Source of the DNA: ENR-C20 sp942493145
Lineage (GTDB): Bacteria; Bacillota; Clostridia; Acetivibrionales; DTU013
Assembly: GCA_942493145.1 (NCBI GenBank)
Contig: OW818679.1
Coordinates: forward strand, 1,364,001 to 1,428,000
Length of the DNA stretch: 64,000 bases
Direction: 5' to 3'
The notes under the pieces are model-generated. The model saw nothing but the letters and a program-made list of their open reading frames with translations, did no database searches and was not told the DNA's origin. Positions 8,547 through 16,902 of the stretch are shown in pieces. The position numbers and the translations under genes are program-made. Position 1 is the first letter of the stretch; each line of letters begins with the position of its first letter.

Positions 8547-8929
8547 GGCTTCAATATTTCATTCCATTTTACTAATTCTGCATGAATGCTGCTTACATCC
8601 TTTATGACAGTGTTTTCATACTTCAGTAATTCTTTTCGCATTCTACTTGCCATATCCTGGACATCCGTGTTTTTTATAGTCGATGTTCCGCGTATGAGTT
8701 CATTTAAAGCAGCATCATTCACAATTATGACAATCTTCTTTCGCATTTGCCTTTTCAATTCCTTAAGAAGAGTGTTTAATGCGAAGAGTCCTACCAATGC
8801 TGGTTTCTTATATTCCAAAAGGATAGATTTCCGGTCCATGAGTTCCTGGTCTTCATAGATGCAAAATCGGATTTCTATATCCTCTCCCTCGTATGGAGAG
8901 GGTATTCCTGCCAAGTAAGCGATAATCAT
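8543..8929 (-). CDS. Uncharacterised protein with ribonuclease-H-like pattern
   Basis: This is a 128-residue protein. ATG 8929 (MIIAYLAGIPSPYEG) is chosen because GCGGAGGAA lies 5 bases upstream on the minus strand; the frame stays open 13 codons further. Alternating strands such as IEIRFCIYEDQEL and KIVIIVNDAALNELI, a helix with NTLLKELKRQ, and a late DVSSIHAELVKWNEIL resemble the strand-helix order of RNase-H-like folds seen in an uncharacterised clostridial family. Acidic residues (Asp after IYE, Asp in VND, Asp in KDVSS) could be metal ligands. No function is assigned; the fold call is a guess from pattern only. Confidence 0.6.
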   Translation of the reverse strand: MIIAYLAGIPSPYEGEDIEIRFCIYEDQELMDRKSILLEYKKPALVGLFALNTLLKELKRQMRKKIVIIVNDAALNELIRGTSTIKNTDVQDMASRMRKELLKYENTVIKDVSSIHAELVKWNEILKP

Positions 8930-9025
8930 TTTATTCCTCCGCGATTTTTGTATTGATAACCTATACAAGCTTTATAACTCAATATTATTATATCATAGAT
9001 CACTACCTGACCATGCCCCTATATT

Positions 9026-9062
9026 AAAAAGCGAACCTGGTAAATCAGCCAGATCCGCTTTT
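9026..9062 (-). terminator. Terminator after the 42-residue protein gene
   Basis: On the minus strand AAAAGCGGATCTGG and CCAGGTTCGCTTTTT form a stem with one mismatch and a wobble pair around an 8-base loop, ending in a T-run. The A-rich other side makes it plausible in both directions. Confidence 0.75.
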
Positions 9063-9083
9063 CTAATAATCACTCTGATACTC

Positions 9084-9212
9084 TCATTTCTCATAAAGTA
9101 TAAGAACTACTTCATGTCCTAGTTTCTTTGCCAGCTCTTCCTCGTATTTGGAAATCTGCCCGATGACCTCCTTATTATCTTTTACAGGTGCAATCTTATA
9201 GCTGTTGTTCAT
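9084..9212 (-). CDS. Small conserved-looking protein, 42 residues
   Basis: A short frame reads MNNSYKIAPVKDNKEVIGQI, then SKYEEELAKKLGHEVVLILYEK. It is preceded by a strong AGGAGGG seven bases before the ATG and followed by its own terminator, so it is probably a real gene. The product is charged and mainly helical, with a closing hydrophobic strand EVVLILYE. It has no membrane segment and no recognised domain. It lies between the RNase-H-like protein and the cold-shock gene, all on the minus strand. Confidence 0.65.
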   Translation of the reverse strand: MNNSYKIAPVKDNKEVIGQISKYEEELAKKLGHEVVLILYEK

Positions 9213-9308
9213 TAAAAACCCTCCTTAATCATTTAAAGGATATTATTACCAAAATTAATAAAAGCATTCATTTTTAGGTCAGGTCTTTTCCATTTATACC
9301 GACACTTA

Positions 9309-9342
9309 AAAGAGCTCCAACAGGAATGATCCTGTTGAAGCC
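9309..9342 (-). terminator. Probable terminator of the cold-shock gene
   Basis: On the minus strand CAACAGGA-TCAT-TCCTGTTG is a perfect 8-bp hairpin extended by imperfect pairs into GGAGCTCTTTT. It lies about 30 bases after the cold-shock stop codon. Confidence 0.6.
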
Positions 9343-9373
9343 CTTAATAAGTACATAATCTATACTATAATAA

Positions 9374-9571
9374 TTATATTCTAGATACGTTTGTAGCCTG
9401 GTCGCCTTTTGCACCACGAGTGATATCAAAGCTGACTGCCTGGCCTTCGTCCAATGATTTGTATCCGTCTCCCTGAATTGCTGAGAAATGAACGAACACG
9501 TCGTCTCCATTGTCTCTTGAGATAAATCCAAATCCTTTTTCTGCGTTAAACCATTTTACTGTACCTGTCAT
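9374..9571 (-). CDS. CspA-family cold-shock protein
   Basis: This 65-residue single cold-shock domain has both RNA-binding motifs intact: RNP1 KGFGFI (residues 12-17) and RNP2 VFVHFS (residues 25-30). Length and the start MTGTVKWFNAEKGFGF are standard for CspA/CspB RNA chaperones, which melt mRNA structure in the cytoplasm at low temperature. The ribosome binding site AGGAGG sits within the palindrome GAGGTACCTC nine bases before the ATG. The AT-rich stretch upstream, about 170 bases without a gene, may hold the long leader that is usual for these genes. Confidence 0.95.
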   Translation of the reverse strand: MTGTVKWFNAEKGFGFISRDNGDDVFVHFSAIQGDGYKSLDEGQAVSFDITRGAKGDQATNVSRI

Positions 9572-9744
9572 TATGAGGTACCTCCTAAATTTTATTATAC
9601 TTCCATTGCAAATAAAAATTTCACATATTTTTACAAATTATATATATCCAGTATATATAATTTCTAAAAACATGTGAAATCAATAAATACATCTGTGATA
9701 CTTGCTTACTATAACATGAATGTTTATTGATGTCAATGGTAATC

Positions 9745-9772
9745 AAGAAAAAACAACCATTGCTGGTTGTTC
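9745..9772 (-). terminator. Terminator of agrD
   Basis: On the minus strand AACAACCA-GCAA-TGGTTGTT is a perfect 8-bp hairpin followed by TTTTCTTG. It begins ten bases after the agrD stop codon. Confidence 0.85.
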
Positions 9773-9781
9773 CTTCTTACT

Positions 9782-9928
9782 TCACTTCAATAAAGATTTA
9801 GGGGTCTTAGGGTGATGAATAATTATAAACCACGAAGCGGTACTTACTGATAATGTAGAGAGTGCAACAAGAAGCGTGGCTAAAGATGCTGCAAAAATAT
9901 GTCTATTCCTTGATAATACTTTAGTCAT
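9782..9928 (-). CDS. agrD: AgrD-like cyclic lactone autoinducer pre-peptide
   Basis: This 48-residue peptide starts at ATG 9928 behind AAAGGAGAG. It has a basic N-terminus (MTKVLSRNRH), an amphipathic hydrophobic helix (residues 11-30), then ASWFIIIHHP and the acidic-poor tail KTPKSLLK. The SWFxxx-P-x-x-P-x-S-L pattern matches clostridial AgrD-type cyclic lactone autoinducers, where the proline-rich tail is the recognition segment for AgrB. The ring residue is Ser32 and not Cys, implying a lactone and not a thiolactone, as in the Enterococcus gelatinase pheromone. The ring is likely within Ser32-Ile37. It is transcribed away from agrB, which is unusual. No agrC or agrA is adjacent. Confidence 0.85.
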   Translation of the reverse strand: MTKVLSRNRHIFAASLATLLVALSTLSVSTASWFIIIHHPKTPKSLLK

Positions 9929-10109
9929 ATATTTCTCTCCTTTCCTTAAAAAATAAGTTCCTGTTTTATTATATAACAAATATACCCATGACAATAGTTG
10001 CTATTATTATTTTCTTATTCATTTCATGTAAGTTAATGTATAATTATAGTGGATTGATTTTTATTCGAATTAAGAATTCAGAAGCCGGTTGCTAATAAAC
10101 AATGCGGAG

Positions 10110-10760
10110 ATGATGAAGGTTATGAAATTTATCAGACGATGGTCCTATGGGCTGGCTAATAACTTGGCAATAACATTGAATGAGAGTCACGAAAAGAGGC
10201 ATTTGTATTATTATGGACTGCAAATGATCATCGGCGGAATTGTAAAGCTCACGTTGCTGATTGCTGTTTCACTCATGTTGGATATACTCCTGCCCACATT
10301 TGCAGTATTAGCTTTTTTTGGAGTCTTGCGAATTGCAGCAGGCGGCTATCATATGGATAATTACGTAAAGTGCATGGTAACTTCATTCGCTATTTTTATC
10401 GGTGCAGGGTTCATCGTCAAGTATACATATTTTCTGTGGAGTATTAAAGCATTGATAGTCTTTGTCGCAGCAACATTTTTTATAGCTTTATTCTCAGTTA
10501 TAAAATGGGCGCCTGCAGACACGCCGTACAAGCCAATCACAAAAATCAATCAAATCAAGCTGTTTAAAGGTGTTTCAATTCTTATTGTATGCACCTGGCT
10601 TGGAGTTGCTATGGTTTTGGTGATCAATGACATAAGCTACTACGTTTTAGCTGGCTGCATAGGTATATTTTTAGCTTCTTTCATTATATCTCCCATTGGA
10701 TATCGTTTCTTTGATTTTATAAGCGGGAAGAAAAAACTCAAATCTCAGGAAATTACATAA
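10110..10760 (+). CDS. agrB: AgrB-like membrane peptidase/cyclase
   Basis: This integral membrane cysteine protease of about 216 residues would cleave the C-terminal tail of AgrD and close the ring. RIAAGGYHMDNYVKC contains the catalytic His and Cys seven residues apart, as in Staphylococcus AgrB (His77/Cys84). The basic patch KWAPADTPYKPI after the central helices is another family hallmark. Five to six hydrophobic helices are visible. The start is uncertain: ATG at 10110, 10113 or 10122 are possible, the last giving the family-like MKFIRRWSYGLANNLA; GGAG is at 10106-10109. The stop overlaps the convergent LysR gene by 8 bases. Confidence 0.9.
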   Translation: MMKVMKFIRRWSYGLANNLAITLNESHEKRHLYYYGLQMIIGGIVKLTLLIAVSLMLDILLPTFAVLAFFGVLRIAAGGYHMDNYVKCMVTSFAIFIGAGFIVKYTYFLWSIKALIVFVAATFFIALFSVIKWAPADTPYKPITKINQIKLFKGVSILIVCTWLGVAMVLVINDISYYVLAGCIGIFLASFIISPIGYRFFDFISGKKKLKSQEIT

Positions 10761-11637
10761 ACAGTTCCCGCACAGTATCCAGGAACAGACGTGCGGCAGG
10801 ATTGGACATATCCTTGTGCCACGCGATAACGTAGGTGCGGAGAGCATCATCACCTGGGATACGGGTGATGTAAACATTCTCTGAATAAAATACACGGCTC
10901 AGTGCCTCAGGGATAATAGAAATACCGAGTCCGGCGCCCACGGAGAGTAATACGGCCTCGGCACGGTCGTATTGACAGGTAATATTAGGCTTATAACCCC
11001 GATTGGCACAAACTTTAGCTATTTCTCCATACAGAGCTGGTCCATCGGACTCAGATACTGCAATAAAACGCTCTCCTTCCAGTTTTGAAAAATCAAGAGG
11101 CTGATTTGCCAAAGGATGATTTCTGGGAAAAGCCATACAAAGAATGTCGGTATTGGACACAAGATGTTCAAAAGTATTGCCGGCAGGTACCATCTCCTTT
11201 ACGGCAAAATGGAAGTCGTATTTCTCCTCATTCATAGCGATGACCTGGCTGCGGCCTGATGTGAAATTAATGTCTACAGTGATATCTGGATATCTGGCCG
11301 AAAACGCTGACAGGCATTTGGATAGCACAGCACTTGAAGTGGTAAGGGCTGCTATTGAAATATGGCCTTTATTACCAGCTTCCATCTGTTTGACTTGAAA
11401 AGCGGCCTTTTCCGCAATCTCAACCATTTCAACTGCAAAGGGCAGGAACTTGTGCCCCGCATCTGTCAATGAAACACTGCGGCGGTCACGAATAAATAGT
11501 TTGCTGCCCAGATATTTCTCCAGTTCTCCGATGCGGTGACTGATTGCGGGCTGTGTCAGTGCGTTCCGCCTCGCTGCCTCGGTAAAATTAAGCGTCTGTG
11601 CAACGGAGATAAAATATATGAGTTGGTTTATGTCCAT
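10753..11637 (-). CDS. LysR-family regulator, divergent from molybdoenzyme operon
   Basis: This 294-residue regulator has an N-terminal winged helix-turn-helix (LNFTEAARRNALTQPAISHRIGELEKYLGSKLF, residues about 17-49) and a two-lobed ligand-binding domain from about residue 92. It starts at ATG 11637 behind AGGAGG and diverges from the transhydroxylase-like operon across 204 AT-rich bases. LysR proteins usually regulate the divergent neighbour in response to a pathway compound, so an aromatic inducer is plausible. No dyad strong enough to call as the operator was found. The C-terminus overlaps agrB tail-to-tail by 8 bases. Confidence 0.93.
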   Translation of the reverse strand: MDINQLIYFISVAQTLNFTEAARRNALTQPAISHRIGELEKYLGSKLFIRDRRSVSLTDAGHKFLPFAVEMVEIAEKAAFQVKQMEAGNKGHISIAALTTSSAVLSKCLSAFSARYPDITVDINFTSGRSQVIAMNEEKYDFHFAVKEMVPAGNTFEHLVSNTDILCMAFPRNHPLANQPLDFSKLEGERFIAVSESDGPALYGEIAKVCANRGYKPNITCQYDRAEAVLLSVGAGLGISIIPEALSRVFYSENVYITRIPGDDALRTYVIAWHKDMSNPAARLFLDTVRELFM

Positions 11638-11841
11638 TATAACCTCCTACGTCAAACGTAAATAATAATTTGCGAATGACTTCATCAAGTGTCCTCTGAG
11701 TAATATTATGCAAAATATTTTCTATCACGTCAATACAATTGTTTATTACAGATTGACATAAGGATATAAATAAATTATTATTTAATAAATGAAGCTTTTG
11801 CCCGACGTCGCCACTAACTCTAAGGACAGGAGGAATAAATA

Positions 11842-14577
11842 TTGACCAGGAAGTTCAAACCCGATGTTCAGAACATCATAAGTTTTAGCCTTATGGGCCC
11901 CGAGAGCGGTGGACCTTGTCAAGTCGACTCCACTGATGGCAAGATTACACGTATCAGACCCTACTTTTATGATAAGGAATATACAGATGCAAATTGCAAT
12001 CCCTGGAAAATAGAAGCCCGCGGCAAGACCTTTCAGGCGCCCAGCCGCGTAACAATAACACCCTTTGGATTGGGATACAAGTCCCGCGTCTACTCACCCA
12101 ACCGTGTTCGCTGGCCACTCAAACGCGTGGATTGGGACCCAAAGGGTGAGCGTAATCCACAAAATCGCGGTAAATCCGGTTATGTCCGCATCTCCTGGGA
12201 TGAGGCCGCCCAGCTTGCCGCCGATGAACTGGTTCGCATCAAGGAAACCTATGGCCCCGAAGCGGTGCTTTGTCAGGCTGATATGCATGGCGAAGGAAAG
12301 AATGTGTCTCCCAGCCACGGTTGCCCCAATCGTCTGCTTTCACTGATGGGTGGCTACACCCTTCAGATGCGAAATATGGATAGCTGGGAAGGCTGGTTCT
12401 GGGGAGCAAAGCATGTCTGGGGCTGCGAACCTGTAGGCGAAATGGCGCCGCAGACCAACCTTTATCCCGATATAGCCAAAAATTCAGACCTCCTGCTATT
12501 CTGGGGCTGTGATCCTGAGACCACGCCTCTGGGCGTTGTCAGCCATGTGCCCAGCCGCCTCTGTTACTGGCTTAGCGAGATCGGCCTGAAAAGTGTCTAT
12601 GTATGCCCGGATCTCAACTACGGCGCAGCAGTGCATGCCGATAAATGGATCCCCGTCCTGCCGAACACTGATGTTGCCCTCCAGCTGGCCATAGCATATA
12701 TATGGATAACCGAGGGAACTTATGATAAGGAATACATATCCACCCATGCATACGGCTTCGACAAGTTCGAAGACTATGTCCTGGGCCGCGAGGACGGCCA
12801 GCCAAAGACCCCTTCATGGGCATCCGGCAAGTGTGGCGTACCCACGTGGACCATCAAGGCTCTTGCCCGTGACTGGGCAAATAAAATCGCCAGCATCATC
12901 CATGGCAATGGAGGTTGTTATATACGGGGACCCTACGCATCAGAACCAGCACGCCTTGAGGCCATGCTGCTGGGTATGCGTGGTTTGGGTCAGCCAGGTG
13001 TCCATCAGGCCAAGATGATTGAGTGGAACCTGTGGAATTTTGATTACCCAGTTCCATATCAGGGCCAGTTCACCCCAAAGATGCCCCACATCTGCGACGC
13101 CTTGCGCCCGGTGGACGGGGATGTAGGACCGGATATAAACATGAATCGGTTTACACTTAGTCCGGAGCAGGAAAAGCGTGCGCCTGAATTGAAGGAGCTT
13201 TTCAAGCAGTTCCCGGCGCCAAAACAGTTTATACCACGCACCCTGATCCACAAGGCTATCCTGGACGGACACGCAGAGTGGTATGGGCTGCAGTGCTTCA
13301 GTTCTAGCCAGCAAGCCGACAAAAATAATTACAGAAAGCCTACGAGTGAATACCAATTCGAGAAAATTGTATACCCCCGTCCAGGCCTCTCACGTGTGCA
13401 TATGATGTGGACGGACGCCCCCTGCCAGACTACCTGCTGGAACAACGGCAACCTATCCATCAAGGCCATGCAGAGCCCGGAGATAGAATGCATCGTGGCA
13501 CAGCATCCGTGGCTGGAAAACGACTGTTATTTTGCAGACCTGATCTTTCCTGTGGCCACAAAGCATGAGATGAACGACCTTGGCAATGACATGAGCAGCG
13601 GTGCTTTTGTCTCTGTATACCTTGAAGAGCCATGCTGCGAGCCAGTAGGTGAGTCCCTGTCCGACTTCGATGTCTGCGCAAAGGTGGCAGAAAAGCTGGG
13701 AAAGGAATACTACGACGCATACACCGGCAACCTTAGCGAAAAGGAGCGTGTCAGATTCTTCTACGCAGCTACCGGTTGCGAGGATTATTTGTCCTGGGAG
13801 GAGTTCAAGAAGAAAAAGATTTTCGTGGTTCCATGCAAGCCTGACGCGCAGGAGCTCCCTGCCGGTCTCTATAATTTCTATAAAGACCCGGAGAATAATC
13901 CGCTAACTACACCAACCGGTTTGCTGGAATTCTCTTCCACCGCAATTGAGAAGCATATGCCCGATGATCCCGAGCGCCCGCCCGTCCCCAAATGGATTGA
14001 AAAGAGCGAGAGCCACGATGAGCGGCTTAGCAGCGAGCGGGCAAACAAGTATCCGCTGCTCTGTATGTCCAACCATGGCCGCTGGCGTATGCATGCCCAG
14101 TGTGATGACATCATATGGAACCGCGAGGTCGAGACTATGAAGATCCGTGCTAAGGATGGATATCAATATGAGCCTGTGTGGATACACACCAGTGAGGCTG
14201 AAAAGCGCGGCATCCGGCATGGAGACATTGTCAAGGTCTTCAACGAGCGAGGTATAGTGCTCTGCGGCGCGTATGTAACCGAACGCCTGGTACCGCACAC
14301 CTGCTATGTTGACCATGGTTCGCGTCTTGATCCCATTATCCCAGGTATACTCGACAGGGGTGGCTGTATCAACTCAATTACACCTACTTCCATGACTTCA
14401 AAGAATGCCACCGGAATGGCCGTGAGCGGATTTCTGACAGAGGTTGAGAAGGTTACCGATGAGGAGATGGAGGGCTGGAAGCGGGACTATCCGGAAGCGT
14501 TTGCCCGCAAGATCGATATAGCAGCCGGTGTCTGCCTTGACGGATGGCTTATTCAAGATAAGGAGGATTGTAAATAA
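11842..14577 (+). CDS. Molybdopterin enzyme, large subunit, related to pyrogallol-phloroglucinol transhydroxylase
   Basis: This 911-residue DMSO-reductase-family protein starts at TTG 11842, with AGGAGG at 11829-11834. No Tat signal is present, so it is cytoplasmic. The N-terminal Fe-S cysteine motif of most relatives is absent, as in the Pelobacter transhydroxylase AthL. Matches to AthL as I remember it include WKIEARGKTF, the Mo-ligand segment MDSWEGWFWG (Asp180-Ser181 equal to AthL Asp174-Ser175), the His in ADMHGEG (equal to His144), and EPVGESLSDF. In the region around AthL Cys557/Tyr560 (reading NCSGY) this protein reads MSSGA, so two catalytic-pocket residues appear replaced. It is probably a hydroxylated-aromatic hydroxytransferase or dehydroxylase, but pyrogallol need not be the substrate. 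It overlaps the small subunit by one base. Confidence 0.85.
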   Translation: MTRKFKPDVQNIISFSLMGPESGGPCQVDSTDGKITRIRPYFYDKEYTDANCNPWKIEARGKTFQAPSRVTITPFGLGYKSRVYSPNRVRWPLKRVDWDPKGERNPQNRGKSGYVRISWDEAAQLAADELVRIKETYGPEAVLCQADMHGEGKNVSPSHGCPNRLLSLMGGYTLQMRNMDSWEGWFWGAKHVWGCEPVGEMAPQTNLYPDIAKNSDLLLFWGCDPETTPLGVVSHVPSRLCYWLSEIGLKSVYVCPDLNYGAAVHADKWIPVLPNTDVALQLAIAYIWITEGTYDKEYISTHAYGFDKFEDYVLGREDGQPKTPSWASGKCGVPTWTIKALARDWANKIASIIHGNGGCYIRGPYASEPARLEAMLLGMRGLGQPGVHQAKMIEWNLWNFDYPVPYQGQFTPKMPHICDALRPVDGDVGPDINMNRFTLSPEQEKRAPELKELFKQFPAPKQFIPRTLIHKAILDGHAEWYGLQCFSSSQQADKNNYRKPTSEYQFEKIVYPRPGLSRVHMMWTDAPCQTTCWNNGNLSIKAMQSPEIECIVAQHPWLENDCYFADLIFPVATKHEMNDLGNDMSSGAFVSVYLEEPCCEPVGESLSDFDVCAKVAEKLGKEYYDAYTGNLSEKERVRFFYAATGCEDYLSWEEFKKKKIFVVPCKPDAQELPAGLYNFYKDPENNPLTTPTGLLEFSSTAIEKHMPDDPERPPVPKWIEKSESHDERLSSERANKYPLLCMSNHGRWRMHAQCDDIIWNREVETMKIRAKDGYQYEPVWIHTSEAEKRGIRHGDIVKVFNERGIVLCGAYVTERLVPHTCYVDHGSRLDPIIPGILDRGGCINSITPTSMTSKNATGMAVSGFLTEVEKVTDEEMEGWKRDYPEAFARKIDIAAGVCLDGWLIQDKEDCK

Positions 14578-15389
14578 TGGCGAAAGCATTTGTTATAGAT
14601 GTTGCAAAATGCAGTGGCTGTTTCAACTGCCAGCTGGCTTGCAAGGACGAGCATGCTGGGAACGACTGGACCCCCTATGCAGGGCCGCAACCGATGATCG
14701 GGCAGTTCTGGGTGAAGGTTCATGAAAATGTATGTGGCACTATACCCAAGGTGAAAATTCACTATGTCGCAAAGCTCTGCAACCACTGCAGGAAGGCCGC
14801 CTGCATGGAGGCATGTCCTAATGGCGCAATCTCCCGCAGGGAGGACGGCTTCATAATCATAGAACCGGAAAAGTGCAAGGGCTGCAAGACCTGCCAGTCT
14901 GCCTGTCCATATAATGCCATTTACTTCAATGATGAGCTTGGTATTTCACAGAAGTGTACAGGCTGCGCCCATCTGCTGGACAATGGACACACACAGCCCC
15001 GCTGCACGGAGGCTTGTCCCACCGATGCCATGATGTTTGGGGAAGAGGAGGATCTTAAGGATCTTATAGAGGGTGCTTCAGTGATGCAGCCTGAAACAGG
15101 TCTCGGTCCGAGGATCTACTACAGGAACATACCCGGCAGGTTCATCGCCGGCACGGTTTATGATCCTGTTGAGGAGGAAGTCATCATCGGCGCCAAATGC
15201 CGTCTGAATTCCGGTGGCAAGTTGTGGGATACCTTGACGGATGAATACGGAGATTTCTGGTTTAAAGATCTGCCAGTAGGAGCATTTAATTTGGTAATTT
15301 CTTCTTCGGGCTATGAACTGAAAGTTTTCGATGGTCTTAGGACTGCAAAGGATATCAACCTTGGAGACATTCCTCTGGACATTAAATAA
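14577..15389 (+). CDS. Molybdoenzyme small subunit: ferredoxin with C-terminal beta-sandwich domain
   Basis: This 270-residue electron-transfer subunit has cysteine groups CSGCFNCQLAC, CNHCRKAACMEAC, CKGCKTCQSAC and CTGCAHLL...RCTEAC. These could bind three or four [4Fe-4S] clusters in residues 1-150, as in DmsB/AthS-type subunits. The last 80 residues (from about RFIAGTVYDPVEEEVIIGA) form a carboxypeptidase-regulatory-like or Ig-like sandwich with the motif TDEYGDFWFKDLPVG. The same C-terminal domain and length (about 274) mark the transhydroxylase small subunit. The TAATG junction with the large subunit implies translational coupling. Confidence 0.88.
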   Translation: MAKAFVIDVAKCSGCFNCQLACKDEHAGNDWTPYAGPQPMIGQFWVKVHENVCGTIPKVKIHYVAKLCNHCRKAACMEACPNGAISRREDGFIIIEPEKCKGCKTCQSACPYNAIYFNDELGISQKCTGCAHLLDNGHTQPRCTEACPTDAMMFGEEEDLKDLIEGASVMQPETGLGPRIYYRNIPGRFIAGTVYDPVEEEVIIGAKCRLNSGGKLWDTLTDEYGDFWFKDLPVGAFNLVISSSGYELKVFDGLRTAKDINLGDIPLDIK

Positions 15390-15409
15390 TTAAGGCTCTA
15401 TGGTGAAAT

Positions 15410-15652
15410 TTGAAAGAGGCCAACCTTTTTATTAAGGATGGCATAAGTAAAATTGAAGATTTTGACATACTTGAGGAGTATCAGAGGCAAGGATATGGAA
15501 CATCGGTATTGCGTCGATTGCTGGAGGAGTCAGGCAGCTCAAACATGGATTTTGCATATTTGACAACAGATAATGCAGATACGGCCAAGGAAATGTATAA
15601 AAAATGTGGTTTTTCCATTGAAGGCATTATGACTTCACTGTTATTCAGGTGA
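15410..15652 (+). pseudogene. GNAT acetyltransferase remnant (C-terminal half)
   Basis: About 80 codons from TTG 15410 encode DFDILEEYQRQGYGTSVLRRLLE and later NADTAKEMYKKCGFSIEG. These are acetyl-CoA-binding motif A (Q/RxxGxG/A) and motif B of the GNAT fold. The first 60-80 residues of a normal GNAT domain are missing and no in-frame upstream coding is seen, so this is probably a decayed gene and not a functional enzyme. The ribosome binding site is weak. Confidence 0.55.
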
Positions 15653-15682
15653 CAGTGCGATTTCGTCAATCAAATATTTATC

Positions 15683-15726
15683 AGGGGATGTAACAGTACT
15701 CTAAAATATTGTTACATCCCCTTTCG
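15683..15726 (+). terminator. Rho-independent terminator
   Basis: A 13-bp perfect stem, AGGGGATGTAACA / TGTTACATCCCCT (15683-15695 and 15710-15722), is followed by TTCGTT. It ends the molybdoenzyme operon and the GNAT remnant. Confidence 0.85.
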
Positions 15727-15851
15727 TTATTGGGTTGTGTTCAACCAATAATACGAATATGTGATAAATTTAACCACAAGTGGCAAGGTTTTGGCTATGA
15801 AATTGACTCCGTAGCTATGTTGGATTAAGATATACAAAAGGAGGAATGGCC

Positions 15852-16859
15852 TTGGATATTATAACCTTAGGAAAAACAGGAATTACCGTCAACAAAAATG
15901 GGTTTGGAGCACTTCCGATTCAGCGGATCAGCAAGGAAGAGGCTGCAGATTTGTTAAATAAAGCATATCAAAATGGCATAACTTTTTTCGATACTGCCAG
16001 ATCCTACTCAGACAGTGAAGAGAAAATCGGGTATGCTCTGGGAAATGTCAGGAACAAAATTTATATTGCATCCAAAACCATGGCTACCAAGGTAGAGGTG
16101 TTTTGGGAACAGCTCAGGACTTCGCTTGACATGTTGAAAACGGAATATCTGGATATTTTCCAGTTCCACAATCCGGATTTTTGTCCAAAGCCGGGAGATG
16201 GCACAGGCATGTATGAAGCAATGTTTGAAGCAAAGCACAAAGGTATGATCAGGCATATAGGAATCTCCAACCATAGGCTTCATATAGCAATTGAGGCGGC
16301 TGAATCCGGTTTGTATGAGACTGTTCAATACCCTTTCAGTTATCTGTCGTCGGATAAGGAAATCGAATTGGTTAAGCTGTGTAGAGAACGCGGAATTGGC
16401 TTCATAGCCATGAAGGCATTGTCAGGCGGACTCATTACAAATTCTGCTGCTGCGTATGCCTATCTTGCGCAATATGACAATGTGCTGCCTATTTGGGGTG
16501 TTCAAAGGGAAAGGGAGCTTGAAGAGTTTATTTCCTTTATTGATACCCCTCCTGTATTTAATGAAGAGATCGCTGCTATTATCGAAAATGACAGGAAGTC
16601 ATTACACGGAGATTTCTGCAGGGGCTGTGGCTACTGCCTCCCATGCCCGGCTGATATAAACATTCCCTGGTCGGCGAGAATGTCATTGCTATTAAGGCGA
16701 GCACCGTCTGCTGTATTTCTGAATGATGAATGGAAGGTAAAGATGAAAAGGATCGAGGAGTGTATCCATTGCAATCACTGCAAAGATAACTGCCCATACG
16801 GTCTGGACATTCCAAACCTTCTGAAAGCTAATTGGGATGACTACAGGAAGTTCATTTGA
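15852..16859 (+). CDS. Aldo/keto reductase with C-terminal 4Fe-4S domain
   Basis: This 335-residue protein starts at TTG 15852, seven bases after AGGAGG (15839-15844); the in-frame ATG 15846 lies too close to that site. The N-terminal TIM barrel has FFDTARSYSDSEEKIGYAL with the catalytic Asp and Tyr of the AKR family. The Lys is expected near YIASKTM and the His near FQFHNPD. The C-terminal 70 residues hold CRGCGYCLPCP and CIHCNHCKDNCPYGLDIP, two tetracysteine groups for [4Fe-4S] clusters. This ferredoxin-fused AKR type is common in strict anaerobes, with unknown substrates. It may form a loose operon with the HAD and radical SAM genes. Confidence 0.9.
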   Translation: MDIITLGKTGITVNKNGFGALPIQRISKEEAADLLNKAYQNGITFFDTARSYSDSEEKIGYALGNVRNKIYIASKTMATKVEVFWEQLRTSLDMLKTEYLDIFQFHNPDFCPKPGDGTGMYEAMFEAKHKGMIRHIGISNHRLHIAIEAAESGLYETVQYPFSYLSSDKEIELVKLCRERGIGFIAMKALSGGLITNSAAAYAYLAQYDNVLPIWGVQRERELEEFISFIDTPPVFNEEIAAIIENDRKSLHGDFCRGCGYCLPCPADINIPWSARMSLLLRRAPSAVFLNDEWKVKMKRIEECIHCNHCKDNCPYGLDIPNLLKANWDDYRKFI

Positions 16860-16902
16860 AATAAAGCCTGCCCATTCCGGGCAACCATGAAAGAGGCTGA
16901 TC

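Noticed and set aside
11842..15389. Naming the genes athL/athS outright
   Set aside because: Overall match is good, but active-site positions differ from what I recall of the Pelobacter enzyme, so the substrate is left open.
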